From assembly GCF_029016485.1 (NCBI RefSeq), contig NZ_CP092107.1:1178001-1242000 (forward strand): 64,000 bases of DNA, read 5' to 3'. A model generated the notes under the pieces. That model saw only the letters and a list, made by a program, of their open reading frames with translations. It ran no database searches and was not told the origin of the DNA. The DNA comes from Vibrio sp. JC009 (GTDB taxonomy: Bacteria; Pseudomonadota; Gammaproteobacteria; Enterobacterales; Vibrionaceae). Each line of letters opens with the position of its first letter. The stretch's first letter is position 1. Both the position numbers and the translations under genes were made by a program. Shown piece by piece: positions 22,979 through 31,747 of the stretch.

Positions 22979-24416
22979 AGTAAAACATGGCGTAGTTAAG
23001 CATCAGATGCACACCTATGCTGACGGCGTAGCCAAAGCCGATTACCGGCGTCCATCTCAGGTGCCCGAAGAAGGTATACTTGCCGTGCGCCGCGCCCATC
23101 AGCGCCACGCCGGCTGCCGAGCCGATAGATAGCATGCTGCCGCCAACCCCGGCGGTCAGTGTCACCAATAACCAGTTACCCATAGACATGTCCGGGCTCA
23201 TGGTTAATACCGCAAACATCACGGGAATGTTATCAACAATTGCGGAAAGAATGCCCACCACAACATTGGCCCAGATTGGGTCCCACTGGGTGTACATTAC
23301 ATTGGAAACCAGTTCCAGATAGCCAAGCAGACTTAAACCGCCCACACACATTACCACGCCATAGAAGAAGAGCAGGGTGTCCCACTCCGCATGCGATACC
23401 CGTTTAAATACATCAAAGGGGACGACTGAGCCTAAACGCTGCAATGCCGCTTCATCGTGTGTTGCCACAGCCCGTGCCCGTTTTTTCGCTAATGAAGCGG
23501 GCAGGGTTTTGACCAGAAAGAAGCCAAAAAACTGCAGATAGGCCAGTCCCATCATCATGCCGATAACCGGAGGGAAGTGAAGAACGCCATGGAAGCCAAC
23601 CGCCGTCATTATGGTTAGTAAAAACAGTCCGACAATTCTTTTGGCACCTCGCTTTAGTTCTATATATTCATTTGTGGCTTCAGGGCTCTCATTAGGGATA
23701 AAGAAAGACATGATAAGCGCAGGTACCAGGTAATTGATCACAGAAGGGAGGAACAGGTGCAGAAACTGGGAGAAACTCACTAATCCGGCCTGCCAGACCA
23801 TAAGCGTGGTTATATCTCCAAACGGGCTAAATGCCCCCCCCGCATTTGCGGCAACTACAATATTCACGCAGGCAAGGTTAATAAATTTGGTATGGTTTCC
23901 GCCAACTTTCAGTACCACAGCGCACATAAGCAGAGCGGTTGTCAGGTTATCGGCAATAGGGGAGATAAAGAATGAGAGAAAGCCGGTTAACCAAAACAGA
24001 GTCCGGAAGTTGAACCCCCTGCCCACCATCCAGGCTCTGAGGTAGTCAAACAGCCTTCGCTCTTCCATGGCGTTTATGTAGGTCATGGCAACAAGCAGGA
24101 ACAGCATTAGTTCGGCATATTCCAGCAGGTTGTGCTCTATGGCGGCATGGGCCACTTCCATCTGGCCATGCTGTTGATAGACATAGCCGATCATTATCCA
24201 GATAAGTCCGGCTGCCAGTAATACGGGTTTGGACTTTTTTAGCTTGAGGAATTCTTCACCCATCACAAGCGCATAGGCAATCACAAAAATAGCCAGTGAT
24301 GCGTATCCGACATCTGACGTTGTCAGCCCTGCTATGGGATGCCCGTAGGATGTTGCAAATACGGGTAGTGAAACCACAGAGAGAAGAAAAGAGTATAGGG
24401 TCCTTTTTATTATCAT
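22977..24416 (-). CDS. nhaD: Sodium/proton antiporter NhaD
   Basis: A 479-residue polytopic membrane protein of the NhaD family, exchanging cytoplasmic Na+ or Li+ for external protons and contributing to salt tolerance at alkaline pH. It begins with a probable cleavable signal or first membrane segment (SFLLSVVSLPVFA) and has the family blocks SFFISPIADNLTTALLM, ANAGGAFSPFGDITTLM and VDNIPVMFAVLTM, which hold the polar and acidic residues for ion transport. Length agrees with V. cholerae NhaD. It is divergent from the CHASE-GGDEF gene. Confidence 0.93.
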   Translation of the reverse strand: MIIKRTLYSFLLSVVSLPVFATSYGHPIAGLTTSDVGYASLAIFVIAYALVMGEEFLKLKKSKPVLLAAGLIWIMIGYVYQQHGQMEVAHAAIEHNLLEYAELMLFLLVAMTYINAMEERRLFDYLRAWMVGRGFNFRTLFWLTGFLSFFISPIADNLTTALLMCAVVLKVGGNHTKFINLACVNIVVAANAGGAFSPFGDITTLMVWQAGLVSFSQFLHLFLPSVINYLVPALIMSFFIPNESPEATNEYIELKRGAKRIVGLFLLTIMTAVGFHGVLHFPPVIGMMMGLAYLQFFGFFLVKTLPASLAKKRARAVATHDEAALQRLGSVVPFDVFKRVSHAEWDTLLFFYGVVMCVGGLSLLGYLELVSNVMYTQWDPIWANVVVGILSAIVDNIPVMFAVLTMSPDMSMGNWLLVTLTAGVGGSMLSIGSAAGVALMGAAHGKYTFFGHLRWTPVIGFGYAVSIGVHLMLNYAMFY

Positions 24417-24609
24417 TGCTATCTCAGCTCCTTATCAGATGTTGGTTTATTAACATCGTGTTCAGGTCTTTGAATACCATAGAAGCATTTTAGTTCAGGA
24501 ATAGCCAATGTGGTGTGAGGAAAGGCATAGTCATTTGAATTAATGTCAATTTTACGCTTTGTCTACTATTCTTTTTAATAATAACACCTGAGCCTTTAGG
24601 TCAGTGAAG

Positions 24610-25959
24610 ATGAAGTATGTATTAGGACAGCGGGCAACAGTAATGGGCTTTCTGGCTGCATTTACTGCTCTCGCGATACTCATAATTGAACATCAGCATT
24701 CTCGTGATGAAGGGCTGACCCAGCAAAAAGTGCTGAGCTCTGCACAGCGGGAGCTGTTGGTGGTTCGTTCCAATCTTGAAGCCGATATTTATTCTGACGT
24801 GTTTTATGCCAATAGTGTGGCAACGCTTGCCAGTGTTTCTCCGGATTCTGCGATTAAAAACTGGGACAGGCTTTCCGCAGAGCTGTACGACAAGGCAAAG
24901 CATCTGAAGAATATCGCACTGGCTCCCGATGACGTTATCCGTTTTATTTATCCGCATAAAGAGAATGAAAAGGCACTGGGGCTGGATTTTAGAACTGTAC
25001 CTGCTCAGTGGGAAACGGTGAAACAAGCCAGAGAGCTGCAGTCAATATTTTTGGCCGGTCCTATTAACCTGGTTCAGGGGGGAGTTGGCCTGATTGCCCG
25101 TATGCCGATATTTACTGATCCGCCGGATCATAAAGAGTACTGGGGAACAGCCAGCATTGTTATGGATCTGGAAAGCCTGTTTCAGGCTGCCGGGGTTAAT
25201 CAGTTGCAGGAGAAATATGATCTGTCTATCCGGGGAAAAGACAGCTTAGGCTCTCTGGGGGACATCTTCTGGGGCAATCCCGGGGTATTTGACAGTACCT
25301 ATGTCAGTGAAAGGGTTAGCCTTCCTTCTGGTTCCTGGGAGATGGCCGTCTCGCTTGATTCTGTATTTTCCGGGCTTAAATGGCATCAGAAATACACCTC
25401 CCGTCTGATAGGCTATCCGATTTTAGTCGTTCTGCTTTTGATGGCAGCGGGCATCTATTATCAGTATCAGCTTGTCAGTCAGCGTTCACTTAAAGACGAT
25501 CTGACGGGGTTGCCAAACCGGCGTTACTTTATTTATACCCTGGAACAGATGATGGAGGATGTGCGTAAAAAAGAGAGTGGCTTTACGCTTTTAGATGTGG
25601 ATCTGGATAAGTTCCGGTCGGTGAATGACACCTATGGTCACGCTGTCGGGGATAAATTCCTTGCTGAGATTTCCCGCAGGATCAAACACGCTCTGCGCGC
25701 ATCAGATATTGTTGCCAGAGTGGGTGGCGATGAGTTCTTGATCATTCTTCCCCGGGTGATCCAGGAAGAGGATGTGGTGCGTATTGTGCGTAATTTAGAA
25801 GAGGTGATTGTTAAGCATCCGGTTCAGTTTGGATATAGCCGGATCTATCCGGAAGTCAGTATTGGTTATGCAATATATTTAGATATGGAGGTTAGCTCGG
25901 ACGAGCTGATTAGTCTGGCTAATAGTGATATGTATGAGGTTAAGGTGAAGAAGCGGTGA
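24610..25959 (+). CDS. CHASE-domain membrane diguanylate cyclase
   Basis: A 449-residue protein with a first membrane segment (VMGFLAAFTALAILIIE), a periplasmic CHASE sensory domain of about 200 residues, a second membrane segment (LIGYPILVVLLLMAAGIYY) and a C-terminal GGDEF domain. The active site reads VGGDEFLII and the nucleotide-binding strand VDLDKFRSVNDTYGH, so it probably makes cyclic di-GMP. The usual first Asp of the metal site is present as DVDLD. ATG 24610 is chosen over the GTG two codons earlier. The CHASE ligand is not known. It converges with a second GGDEF gene. Confidence 0.88.
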   Translation: MKYVLGQRATVMGFLAAFTALAILIIEHQHSRDEGLTQQKVLSSAQRELLVVRSNLEADIYSDVFYANSVATLASVSPDSAIKNWDRLSAELYDKAKHLKNIALAPDDVIRFIYPHKENEKALGLDFRTVPAQWETVKQARELQSIFLAGPINLVQGGVGLIARMPIFTDPPDHKEYWGTASIVMDLESLFQAAGVNQLQEKYDLSIRGKDSLGSLGDIFWGNPGVFDSTYVSERVSLPSGSWEMAVSLDSVFSGLKWHQKYTSRLIGYPILVVLLLMAAGIYYQYQLVSQRSLKDDLTGLPNRRYFIYTLEQMMEDVRKKESGFTLLDVDLDKFRSVNDTYGHAVGDKFLAEISRRIKHALRASDIVARVGGDEFLIILPRVIQEEDVVRIVRNLEEVIVKHPVQFGYSRIYPEVSIGYAIYLDMEVSSDELISLANSDMYEVKVKKR

Positions 25960-25971
25960 GAATATGGCTGT

Positions 25972-25998
25972 GGGGCTATGGGATAACACCATAGCCCC
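25972..25998. terminator. Hairpin between convergent GGDEF genes
   Basis: Perfect 10-bp stem GGGGCTATGG/CCATAGCCCC with a seven-base loop, directly after the stop at 25959. A T-rich tail is missing, so efficiency is uncertain. Confidence 0.6.
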
Positions 25999-26010
25999 TG
26001 GTTTGCAGCT

Positions 26011-27033
26011 TTACAGAGGCATTACTCTGTTTCTTCCAAGGCTTTTGGCTTTGTAGAGCTGTTTGTCTGCATTATCAATTAGTGCGATAGGGCTTTCTCC
26101 CGGTACAAACTCAGCGACACCGATTGAAGCAGAAATATTGCCAATCTGCTCTCCCGTGCGCTTATCCTTCACTGTGATTTTTTCGATAGCGCGTCTGACT
26201 GATTCAGCAAACTGGCGTGCCACTCTGAGTGATTTGTTCGGAACCAGCATTGCAAACTCTTCACCGCCGTAGCGGTATGCAGCAATGCCCTCACGGCAGC
26301 TTATTTGCAGTCGTTTGGCGATGGCTTTGATTACCGTATCACCAAAAATATGGCCATACTGGTCATTCAGATCTTTGAACTTATCGATATCGATTAAAAT
26401 CAGACAAAGCGGATGTGAATCCGGGCTGCTGCAGTAGCTGGACATATCCTTGTCAAAGGCTCCGCGGTTAAGCAGGCTCGACAGGCTGTCATACAGAGCA
26501 TCTTTCTGTACTTCTTCCAGCTGTTTCTTCAGATTGGATATCTCTTTACTGGCGCTGTTTAACTGAGAGTTAAAGTATTTGGTAGAGTCGCGGATCTCTT
26601 TTGATTCTGCGACAAACTCCTTCAGCATGCCCATCACTTCGTCAAAGGTAATGCCATCATTTTCTATTTTGGCCAGATTTTCGAAGTTTTTGTCGATCAT
26701 GTTCTGAAATGCGCTGGTGTCATCAAGCGTATCTTTCATTGACTGAAAAATCTCACTGACCAGAACTTCCAGGTTGGTTTTTAACTCACGGACATTCGCT
26801 TCTGTCTGACTGGCAATATACCTGCGATACAGCTCCTCATTGTGACTTGGCAGACACAGGCCATACTCACTGATGATTTCATCAAGTTCTTCATTCAGAG
26901 CGGGCTGAGTTTGATCAACATAGGTGTACCACAACGCATAGTTTGTCGGCGTTGTGGGTACCTGGTTTTTGATCATCAGCGGAACAGCTCTCCGCAGGTT
27001 TTCTGTTGCTTTATGGAATTCTTCTTTATTCAT
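26011..27033 (-). CDS. Soluble diguanylate cyclase
   Basis: A 340-residue protein without membrane segments. The N-terminal 170 residues are helical (PTTPTNYALWYTYVDQ, a motif seen in DgcB-type cyclases) and end in a coiled coil (LNSASKEISNLKKQLEEVQK) that probably drives dimerisation. The C-terminal GGDEF domain has LIDIDKFKDLNDQYGHIFGD and the active site YGGEEFAML. The inhibitory RxxD site can be read as RVAR rather than RxxD, so product inhibition is doubtful. No phosphodiesterase is adjacent. Confidence 0.88.
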   Translation of the reverse strand: MNKEEFHKATENLRRAVPLMIKNQVPTTPTNYALWYTYVDQTQPALNEELDEIISEYGLCLPSHNEELYRRYIASQTEANVRELKTNLEVLVSEIFQSMKDTLDDTSAFQNMIDKNFENLAKIENDGITFDEVMGMLKEFVAESKEIRDSTKYFNSQLNSASKEISNLKKQLEEVQKDALYDSLSSLLNRGAFDKDMSSYCSSPDSHPLCLILIDIDKFKDLNDQYGHIFGDTVIKAIAKRLQISCREGIAAYRYGGEEFAMLVPNKSLRVARQFAESVRRAIEKITVKDKRTGEQIGNISASIGVAEFVPGESPIALIDNADKQLYKAKSLGRNRVMPL

Positions 27034-27276
27034 CTATCTCTGAACTTAGCCGGATAAACCGAAAATCTGTTTTTACTAGCCTAGATTAATGTTAGCGAAT
27101 TTCTTATACAGTTTCCTATACATAATTCAATAATCTTTCGTTTTGTTGAGCTACTCACGTATCTGACAGTTTAACTGATACATCCTAACCTAAATCTTTT
27201 CAGCTTTTTAGATCCATTATTGAGATAAATAGTTTCATAAGATCTTGATTCAGATTTTATGATTTGAAACCGATAG

Positions 27277-27304
27277 AAAAAAATCCGCACAATGGCGGAT
27301 TTTC
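27277..27304 (-). terminator. Terminator after the Kef operon
   Basis: On the minus strand AAAATCCGC pairs with GCGGATTTT around a six-base loop and a T run follows. It lies 13 bp after the kefB stop. The rest of the 280-bp gap to the GGDEF gene shows only AT-rich promoter-like DNA. Confidence 0.88.
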
Positions 27305-27316
27305 TGTCGGGAAGCT

Positions 27317-29236
27317 CTATTCGCTATCTTCGAATTTTTCTGCATAACCTTTTGGTGGAGGAGTCCATTCACGTTCAGACAGCGAGTGCACACCGCGCTT
27401 ATCGGTTCCCATGGCTTCTGCAAGGTGCTCCTCAAGCTTCATAAACAGTTTGCGGTAGTGATTGTCAAAACGCTCACCTTCTGAGTCATCAGCCCATGCT
27501 TCATAAAGCAGATCCGATTTTTTATCCTCAACGTTTTTGTATGCGTTTCTCTGCTGTTCAATCATAAACGGATGGTGTCCCATCGTTTTCATTGCATGGG
27601 TGCCCAGCTCAAGAGCGGAATGATAGGTTTCTGACTCGATAATATCAGCGCCAGCCTGACGCAGACGATAGCCGTGACCACGGTCGAACGCCCTGGCGAC
27701 AACCTTCACCTGAGGGTAGGTATGCTTCACATACTTAACCAGCTCCACACTGCTGTCCTGATTGTCTATGGCAACAACCAATGCTGCGGCATCTTCGATT
27801 CCTGCGGTATGCAGAAGCTCAGGGCGGGTTGCATCACCAAAGTAGGCCTTGGTGCCCAACTGCCTCATCATATCCACCTGAGCGGCTTCCAGATCCAGAA
27901 CCACCGTTTTTACACCGTTGGCGATCAGAAGGCGGTTAACTACCTGCCCAACCCGGCCGATTCCCGCAATGATCACGCTGCCGGTTTCATCAATGTTGTC
28001 CTGCTCTTTATCGTTAGACTGTTTTTCGAATCTTGGCAGGATGACCTTATCGAAAAGAATAAACAGGCCCGGAGTCAGGAACATAGACAGGGCAACCACC
28101 AGAGACAGCGGTTTAGCCAGTTCTGGCGGAAGTACGTGGTTCTGAACCGTAAAACCAAGCAGAACAAAACCAAATTCACCGGCCTGCGCAAGGCTTAGGG
28201 TTACCAGCCATCTGTCGCTGCCTTTGATGCGGAAGACAAGCGCCAGAACAAAAAGCACGGCGGCTTTCACCAGAATAACACCCAGCGTCATGGCCAGAAT
28301 AAATCCAAACTCATCAACAAGAATCGAGAAATCGATACCAGCACCTACCGTGATAAAGAACAGACCGAGCAGCAGTCCTTTGAAAGGATCGATGTCGGAC
28401 TCCAGTTCATGGCGGAATTCACTGTTTGCCAGAACCACACCGGCAAGGAAGGTGCCCAGAGCAGGAGAGAGCCCAACCAGGCTCATCAGCGCAGCGATAC
28501 CGATAACCAGCATAAGCGCGGTAGCGGTAAAGATTTCTCTTAACCCGGAATTGGCAACAAAGTGGAACAGCGGGCGGCTTAAAAAGTGTCCGCCAACCAC
28601 AACGACGGCAATGGAAGCGACGATAATCAGGCCATAAGCCCAGCCAGGCAGTCCGGCGACAAGGTTCAGCTGATCATGGTGGTCGGCGGCTTCAGCAAGG
28701 TGGCTTGCTGCTTCTACCAGCTCAGGAATTGCCAGAAGCGGGATAAAGGCAAGCATTGGAATTACGGCGATATCCTGGAACAGCAGAATAGAGAAGGCAT
28801 TTTGAGCGCCTTCAGTACGGCTCAGGCCTTTTTCACTGAAGGTCTGGAGCACAATCGCCGTTGAAGAAAGAGAGAAAATCAGACCAATGGACAGAGCAAT
28901 GCTCCAGCTCTGGCCCATGGCCATAGCGATGGCCATCACTGCGGCAGCGGTGGCCCCGATCTGAAGTCCGCCCAGACCGATAAGTTTGTTGCGCATGCTC
29001 CAGAGCATTTTCGGCTCAAGTTCCATACCCACCAGAAACAGCATCATAACCACGCCAAATTCAGCGAAGTGCTGAATGGTTGTGGTTTCAGAGCCCACCA
29101 GACCGGTTACCGGACCGATTACAACACCGGCAATAAGGTAGCCAAGCACAGAGCCAAGGCCGAGTCTTTTGGCGATTGGCACGGCAATAACGGCTGCAAC
29201 TAAATAGACAAACGCCTGAAGAAATATTCCCGTCAT
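27317..29236 (-). CDS. kefB: Glutathione-gated potassium efflux protein KefB/KefC
   Basis: A 639-residue protein: an N-terminal cation/proton antiporter domain of twelve to thirteen membrane segments (residues 1-380) and a C-terminal cytoplasmic RCK/TrkA-N domain with the Rossmann motif VIIAGIGRVGQVVNRLL. KefB-type channels release K+ and acidify the cytoplasm when glutathione adducts of electrophiles bind the RCK domain. The gene overlaps the upstream ancillary oxidoreductase gene by four bases. The distinction between KefB and KefC is not decided by what I can see; pairing with a KefG-like partner favours KefB. Confidence 0.9.
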   Translation of the reverse strand: MTGIFLQAFVYLVAAVIAVPIAKRLGLGSVLGYLIAGVVIGPVTGLVGSETTTIQHFAEFGVVMMLFLVGMELEPKMLWSMRNKLIGLGGLQIGATAAAVMAIAMAMGQSWSIALSIGLIFSLSSTAIVLQTFSEKGLSRTEGAQNAFSILLFQDIAVIPMLAFIPLLAIPELVEAASHLAEAADHHDQLNLVAGLPGWAYGLIIVASIAVVVVGGHFLSRPLFHFVANSGLREIFTATALMLVIGIAALMSLVGLSPALGTFLAGVVLANSEFRHELESDIDPFKGLLLGLFFITVGAGIDFSILVDEFGFILAMTLGVILVKAAVLFVLALVFRIKGSDRWLVTLSLAQAGEFGFVLLGFTVQNHVLPPELAKPLSLVVALSMFLTPGLFILFDKVILPRFEKQSNDKEQDNIDETGSVIIAGIGRVGQVVNRLLIANGVKTVVLDLEAAQVDMMRQLGTKAYFGDATRPELLHTAGIEDAAALVVAIDNQDSSVELVKYVKHTYPQVKVVARAFDRGHGYRLRQAGADIIESETYHSALELGTHAMKTMGHHPFMIEQQRNAYKNVEDKKSDLLYEAWADDSEGERFDNHYRKLFMKLEEHLAEAMGTDKRGVHSLSEREWTPPPKGYAEKFEDSE

Positions 29237-29853
29237 GCCTCGTCTCCTGTAATGATGGTGTCTAAGTGGCGGTTTAATTTGTCGACTTTTCTGGCAGCGT
29301 TGAGGTCAATCTCATCACCAACCAGGGCGTAAAGGAATCTTACCCATTGCGCCACATGTTCTTCTATCCGGCCCTCTTCTGCTGCCGTTCTTGACCCAAA
29401 CAGGGCGAAAGGCGGAAGGTAATTCATTCCGGTGATATTTGCCATCTGCTCCATAGGGCGTAAAAGCTCGTTAATGGTGAAGTGGTTAAATCCCTCAGCC
29501 TGGTAAGCATCTTCTTTGCCTCCGGCAGAAAGGGCGCACAGGAAAGTTTTTCCTTTTAACGCGGTTGCTGTGTGGCCATAAGCAAAGCCATATTCCAGAA
29601 CCAGATCCTGCCACTCTTTAAGAATTGCCGGAGTGGAGTACCAGAACAGAGGAAACTGAAAAATGATCACGTCGTGTTCGATAAGGCGGTTCTGCTCCCG
29701 TTCAATATTGATGTTTAGTGTTGGGTATTCCGCGTAAAGATCCACTGCGGTCACCTCACTGATCTGTCTGGCGGCTTCAAACAGAGGCTGATTCACCTCA
29801 GAGCGGTGTTGTGACGGATGTGCATATAGCACTAAGACTTTTTTCTTCTGCAT
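29233..29853 (-). CDS. kefG: Kef ancillary NAD(P)H oxidoreductase (KefG/KefF)
   Basis: A 206-residue flavodoxin-like quinone reductase. It starts MQKKKVLVLYAHPSQHRSEV, with the FMN-phosphate binding loop AHPSQHRS, and continues with FQFPLFWYSTPAILKEWQD and LSAGGKEDAYQAEGFN, typical of the Kef ancillary subunits and MdaB/NQO relatives. The protein is required for full activity of the Kef channel and may also reduce quinones. I choose ATG 29853, because AGGA lies eight bases before it, rather than the upstream ATG at 29874. It forms an operon with kefB by a four-base overlap. Confidence 0.88.
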   Translation of the reverse strand: MQKKKVLVLYAHPSQHRSEVNQPLFEAARQISEVTAVDLYAEYPTLNINIEREQNRLIEHDVIIFQFPLFWYSTPAILKEWQDLVLEYGFAYGHTATALKGKTFLCALSAGGKEDAYQAEGFNHFTINELLRPMEQMANITGMNYLPPFALFGSRTAAEEGRIEEHVAQWVRFLYALVGDEIDLNAARKVDKLNRHLDTIITGDEA

Positions 29854-29991
29854 ATTATTTGTCCTGATAATCACTTATCTGATATAGGGCTTCTTGATAA
29901 ATAAAATAATGACACAGGCTGGTTTATGCAGCCAGTACGCTGTTGCGAAAACAGTATTAAGAATTGGTTAATAAAACAGCCAAATTAGTTT

Positions 29992-30035
29992 GACTTACAC
30001 CTGTACGCTGATATTCTAGCGTACAAGTGTAAGCT
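29992..30035. promoter_or_regulatory. Two FabR-like operators before the desaturase gene
   Basis: Two 18-bp sites fit the FabR-type palindrome AGCGTACA-nn-TGTACGCT: 30018-30035 (AGCGTACAAGTGTAAGCT, one mismatch) and 29992-30009 (perfect right half, degenerate left half). Together they form a larger inverted repeat with arms of 16 bases and an eight-base spacer. FabR (or the TetR-type DesT) senses the ratio of unsaturated to saturated acyl groups. The sites end about 20 bp before the start codon. Confidence 0.65.
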
Positions 30036-30055
30036 GAAAGTTAAGTGAATGGATT

Positions 30056-31195
30056 ATGACTTCTCAAAGTAACCGAAAGCCGCCTCTGATCTGGCTAAAT
30101 ATTATTATTTTTGCTGTCAGTCTGGGCCTGGCAGTGATTATTACGCCCTGGTATGGATTTACCCATGGGTATGGGATAGAGCACCTTATCTGGCTGTTAG
30201 TGGCGTTTAGTTTTACCAACCTGTCTATTACGGCGGGTTACCACAGGTTATGGAGCCATAAAGCCTATGAAGCCCATCCGGTGTTAAGAGTACTGTTTGC
30301 TTTAGGCGGAGCCTTTGCGCTGCAAAACAGTGCGCTTCACTGGTCTTCGGATCACAGGGTTCATCACAAGTTTGTGGATGATAATGACAAGGATCCCTAT
30401 TCAGCCAAACGTGGCTTCTGGTTTTCTCATATCGGCTGGATGCTGCGTGACTATAATCAGTCCCACAATAACGACTACAAAAACTGCCGCGATCTGAAGC
30501 GCGATAAAATTGTTATGTGGCAGCACAAGTATTATGTGCCGTTAGCGGTTGCAACAAACGTTCTGATTCCTTTGGCATTAGGGCTATTGCATCAGGACAT
30601 CATTGGTATGTTTCTGATTGTCGGGGCGCTTCGTTTAACCCTGAGTCATCACAGTACCTTTTTTATCAACTCTCTGGCCCATGTCTGGGGTAAGCAGACC
30701 TTTACTGATAAAAATACCGCCCGGGATAATGGCGTTCTGGCGCTTCTGACATTTGGTGAGGGTTACCATAACTTCCACCATATTTTTGAAAATGATTACC
30801 GTAACGGTATCCACTGGTGGGACTATGATCCGACTAAGTGGCTGATCAAAGCCGGGACCTGGGTTGGGCTCACCAGCAAACTTCGCAGAACATCCAGTTT
30901 TAAGATAGCAAAAGCCAAAGAGGCCATGCTGCTGAAAAAAGCTCAAGCCAGAATCGCGTTAAAGTCAGGATCTGACCGGGTGCTTGACCAGTTACAGAGC
31001 GAATTCGATGCGCTTGTAGCAACAATGGAAGAGTACTACGAAGTGAAAAAGCAGCTAATGGAAAGTAAAAAAGGCGATATCGTTAAGCGATATGAGCGCG
31101 CAGTATTAAAAATAAGATATCAGCAAATTCAGCTAAGCCTGAAAACCAGAAAGCAGAGCTGGCATACCTTGCTATCGCGCTATGCAGTCCATTGA
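30056..31195 (+). CDS. Acyl-CoA/acyl-lipid delta-9 fatty acid desaturase
   Basis: A 379-residue membrane di-iron desaturase. All three histidine boxes are present: HRLWSH, HRVHHK and HNFHH. Hydrophobic segments lie near residues 15-35, 40-60 and 150-195. It introduces a double bond in membrane acyl chains or acyl-CoA, using oxygen and electrons from a reductase. About 110 residues after the last box form a charged, coiled-coil-rich tail (LLKKAQARIALKSG...MEEYYEVKKQL) that the short bacterial enzymes do not have. Upstream FabR-like sites suggest control by membrane fatty acid composition. Confidence 0.9.
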   Translation: MTSQSNRKPPLIWLNIIIFAVSLGLAVIITPWYGFTHGYGIEHLIWLLVAFSFTNLSITAGYHRLWSHKAYEAHPVLRVLFALGGAFALQNSALHWSSDHRVHHKFVDDNDKDPYSAKRGFWFSHIGWMLRDYNQSHNNDYKNCRDLKRDKIVMWQHKYYVPLAVATNVLIPLALGLLHQDIIGMFLIVGALRLTLSHHSTFFINSLAHVWGKQTFTDKNTARDNGVLALLTFGEGYHNFHHIFENDYRNGIHWWDYDPTKWLIKAGTWVGLTSKLRRTSSFKIAKAKEAMLLKKAQARIALKSGSDRVLDQLQSEFDALVATMEEYYEVKKQLMESKKGDIVKRYERAVLKIRYQQIQLSLKTRKQSWHTLLSRYAVH

Positions 31196-31301
31196 GTTGT
31201 CTGTTTATTAAACGAACCCTCTGGGATAAATCAGAGTTTAGAGCTATATAGCTAAAACTAAATAGTATATAAAACTAGTTTGACGTTTTTATGATCTCTT
31301 T

Positions 31302-31332
31302 CTATGGTTGATTATAATTCAATCAACCATAG
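31302..31332. promoter_or_regulatory. Perfect 12-bp inverted repeat touching a Shine-Dalgarno site
   Basis: Arms CTATGGTTGATT (31302-31313) and AATCAACCATAG (31321-31332) with a seven-base spacer. The GGGAGG ribosome-binding site of the small gene at 31344 begins at the last base of the second arm. It could be a repressor operator or an mRNA hairpin that affects translation. Confidence 0.65.
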
Positions 31333-31343
31333 GGAGGTGCACT

Positions 31344-31568
31344 ATGAAAAGAAACAGTAAATCTTATCGTCTGCAACTGATTAAGGAGAGCGCATTAAGG
31401 CATGAACGCCGCTGTAGTAGCGACCCCATGGTAAGACATATCGAAACTCTTATTGAAGAGCATTCCAGTTCCGATACCGAGACTAATCCGCAAAACCGGT
31501 TTGCCGGGCATCATTATGATGAACGCATTGATGGCTGGGTAAGTGACAAGTGGTCTCAGATAAAATAA
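31344..31568 (+). CDS. Small hypothetical protein, 74 residues
   Basis: A 74-residue charged soluble protein that starts MKRNSKSYRLQLIKESALRH and ends DERIDGWVSDKWSQIK. I know no family for it. The start is strong: GGGAGG lies six to seven bases before ATG 31344. The 12-bp inverted repeat directly upstream suggests dedicated control. It stands alone between the desaturase and a chemoreceptor gene; a tandem pair of hydrophilic halves but no membrane segment is seen. Confidence 0.65.
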   Translation: MKRNSKSYRLQLIKESALRHERRCSSDPMVRHIETLIEEHSSSDTETNPQNRFAGHHYDERIDGWVSDKWSQIK

Positions 31569-31747
31569 GCCTTTGAAGTGAGCCCGTATTGGCCTGTTGC
31601 GGGTTCTGATAGCCGAAAGCACATCTGCTATTGATAAATAAATTTCTAACCGTAGAATGTATTTGTCATATTTATATAATACAATTCGTCTGACTGCAGA
31701 CCCCCAGCAGTAACCAGCTTAAATTTGAATAACCTAAAGGGCTCATC

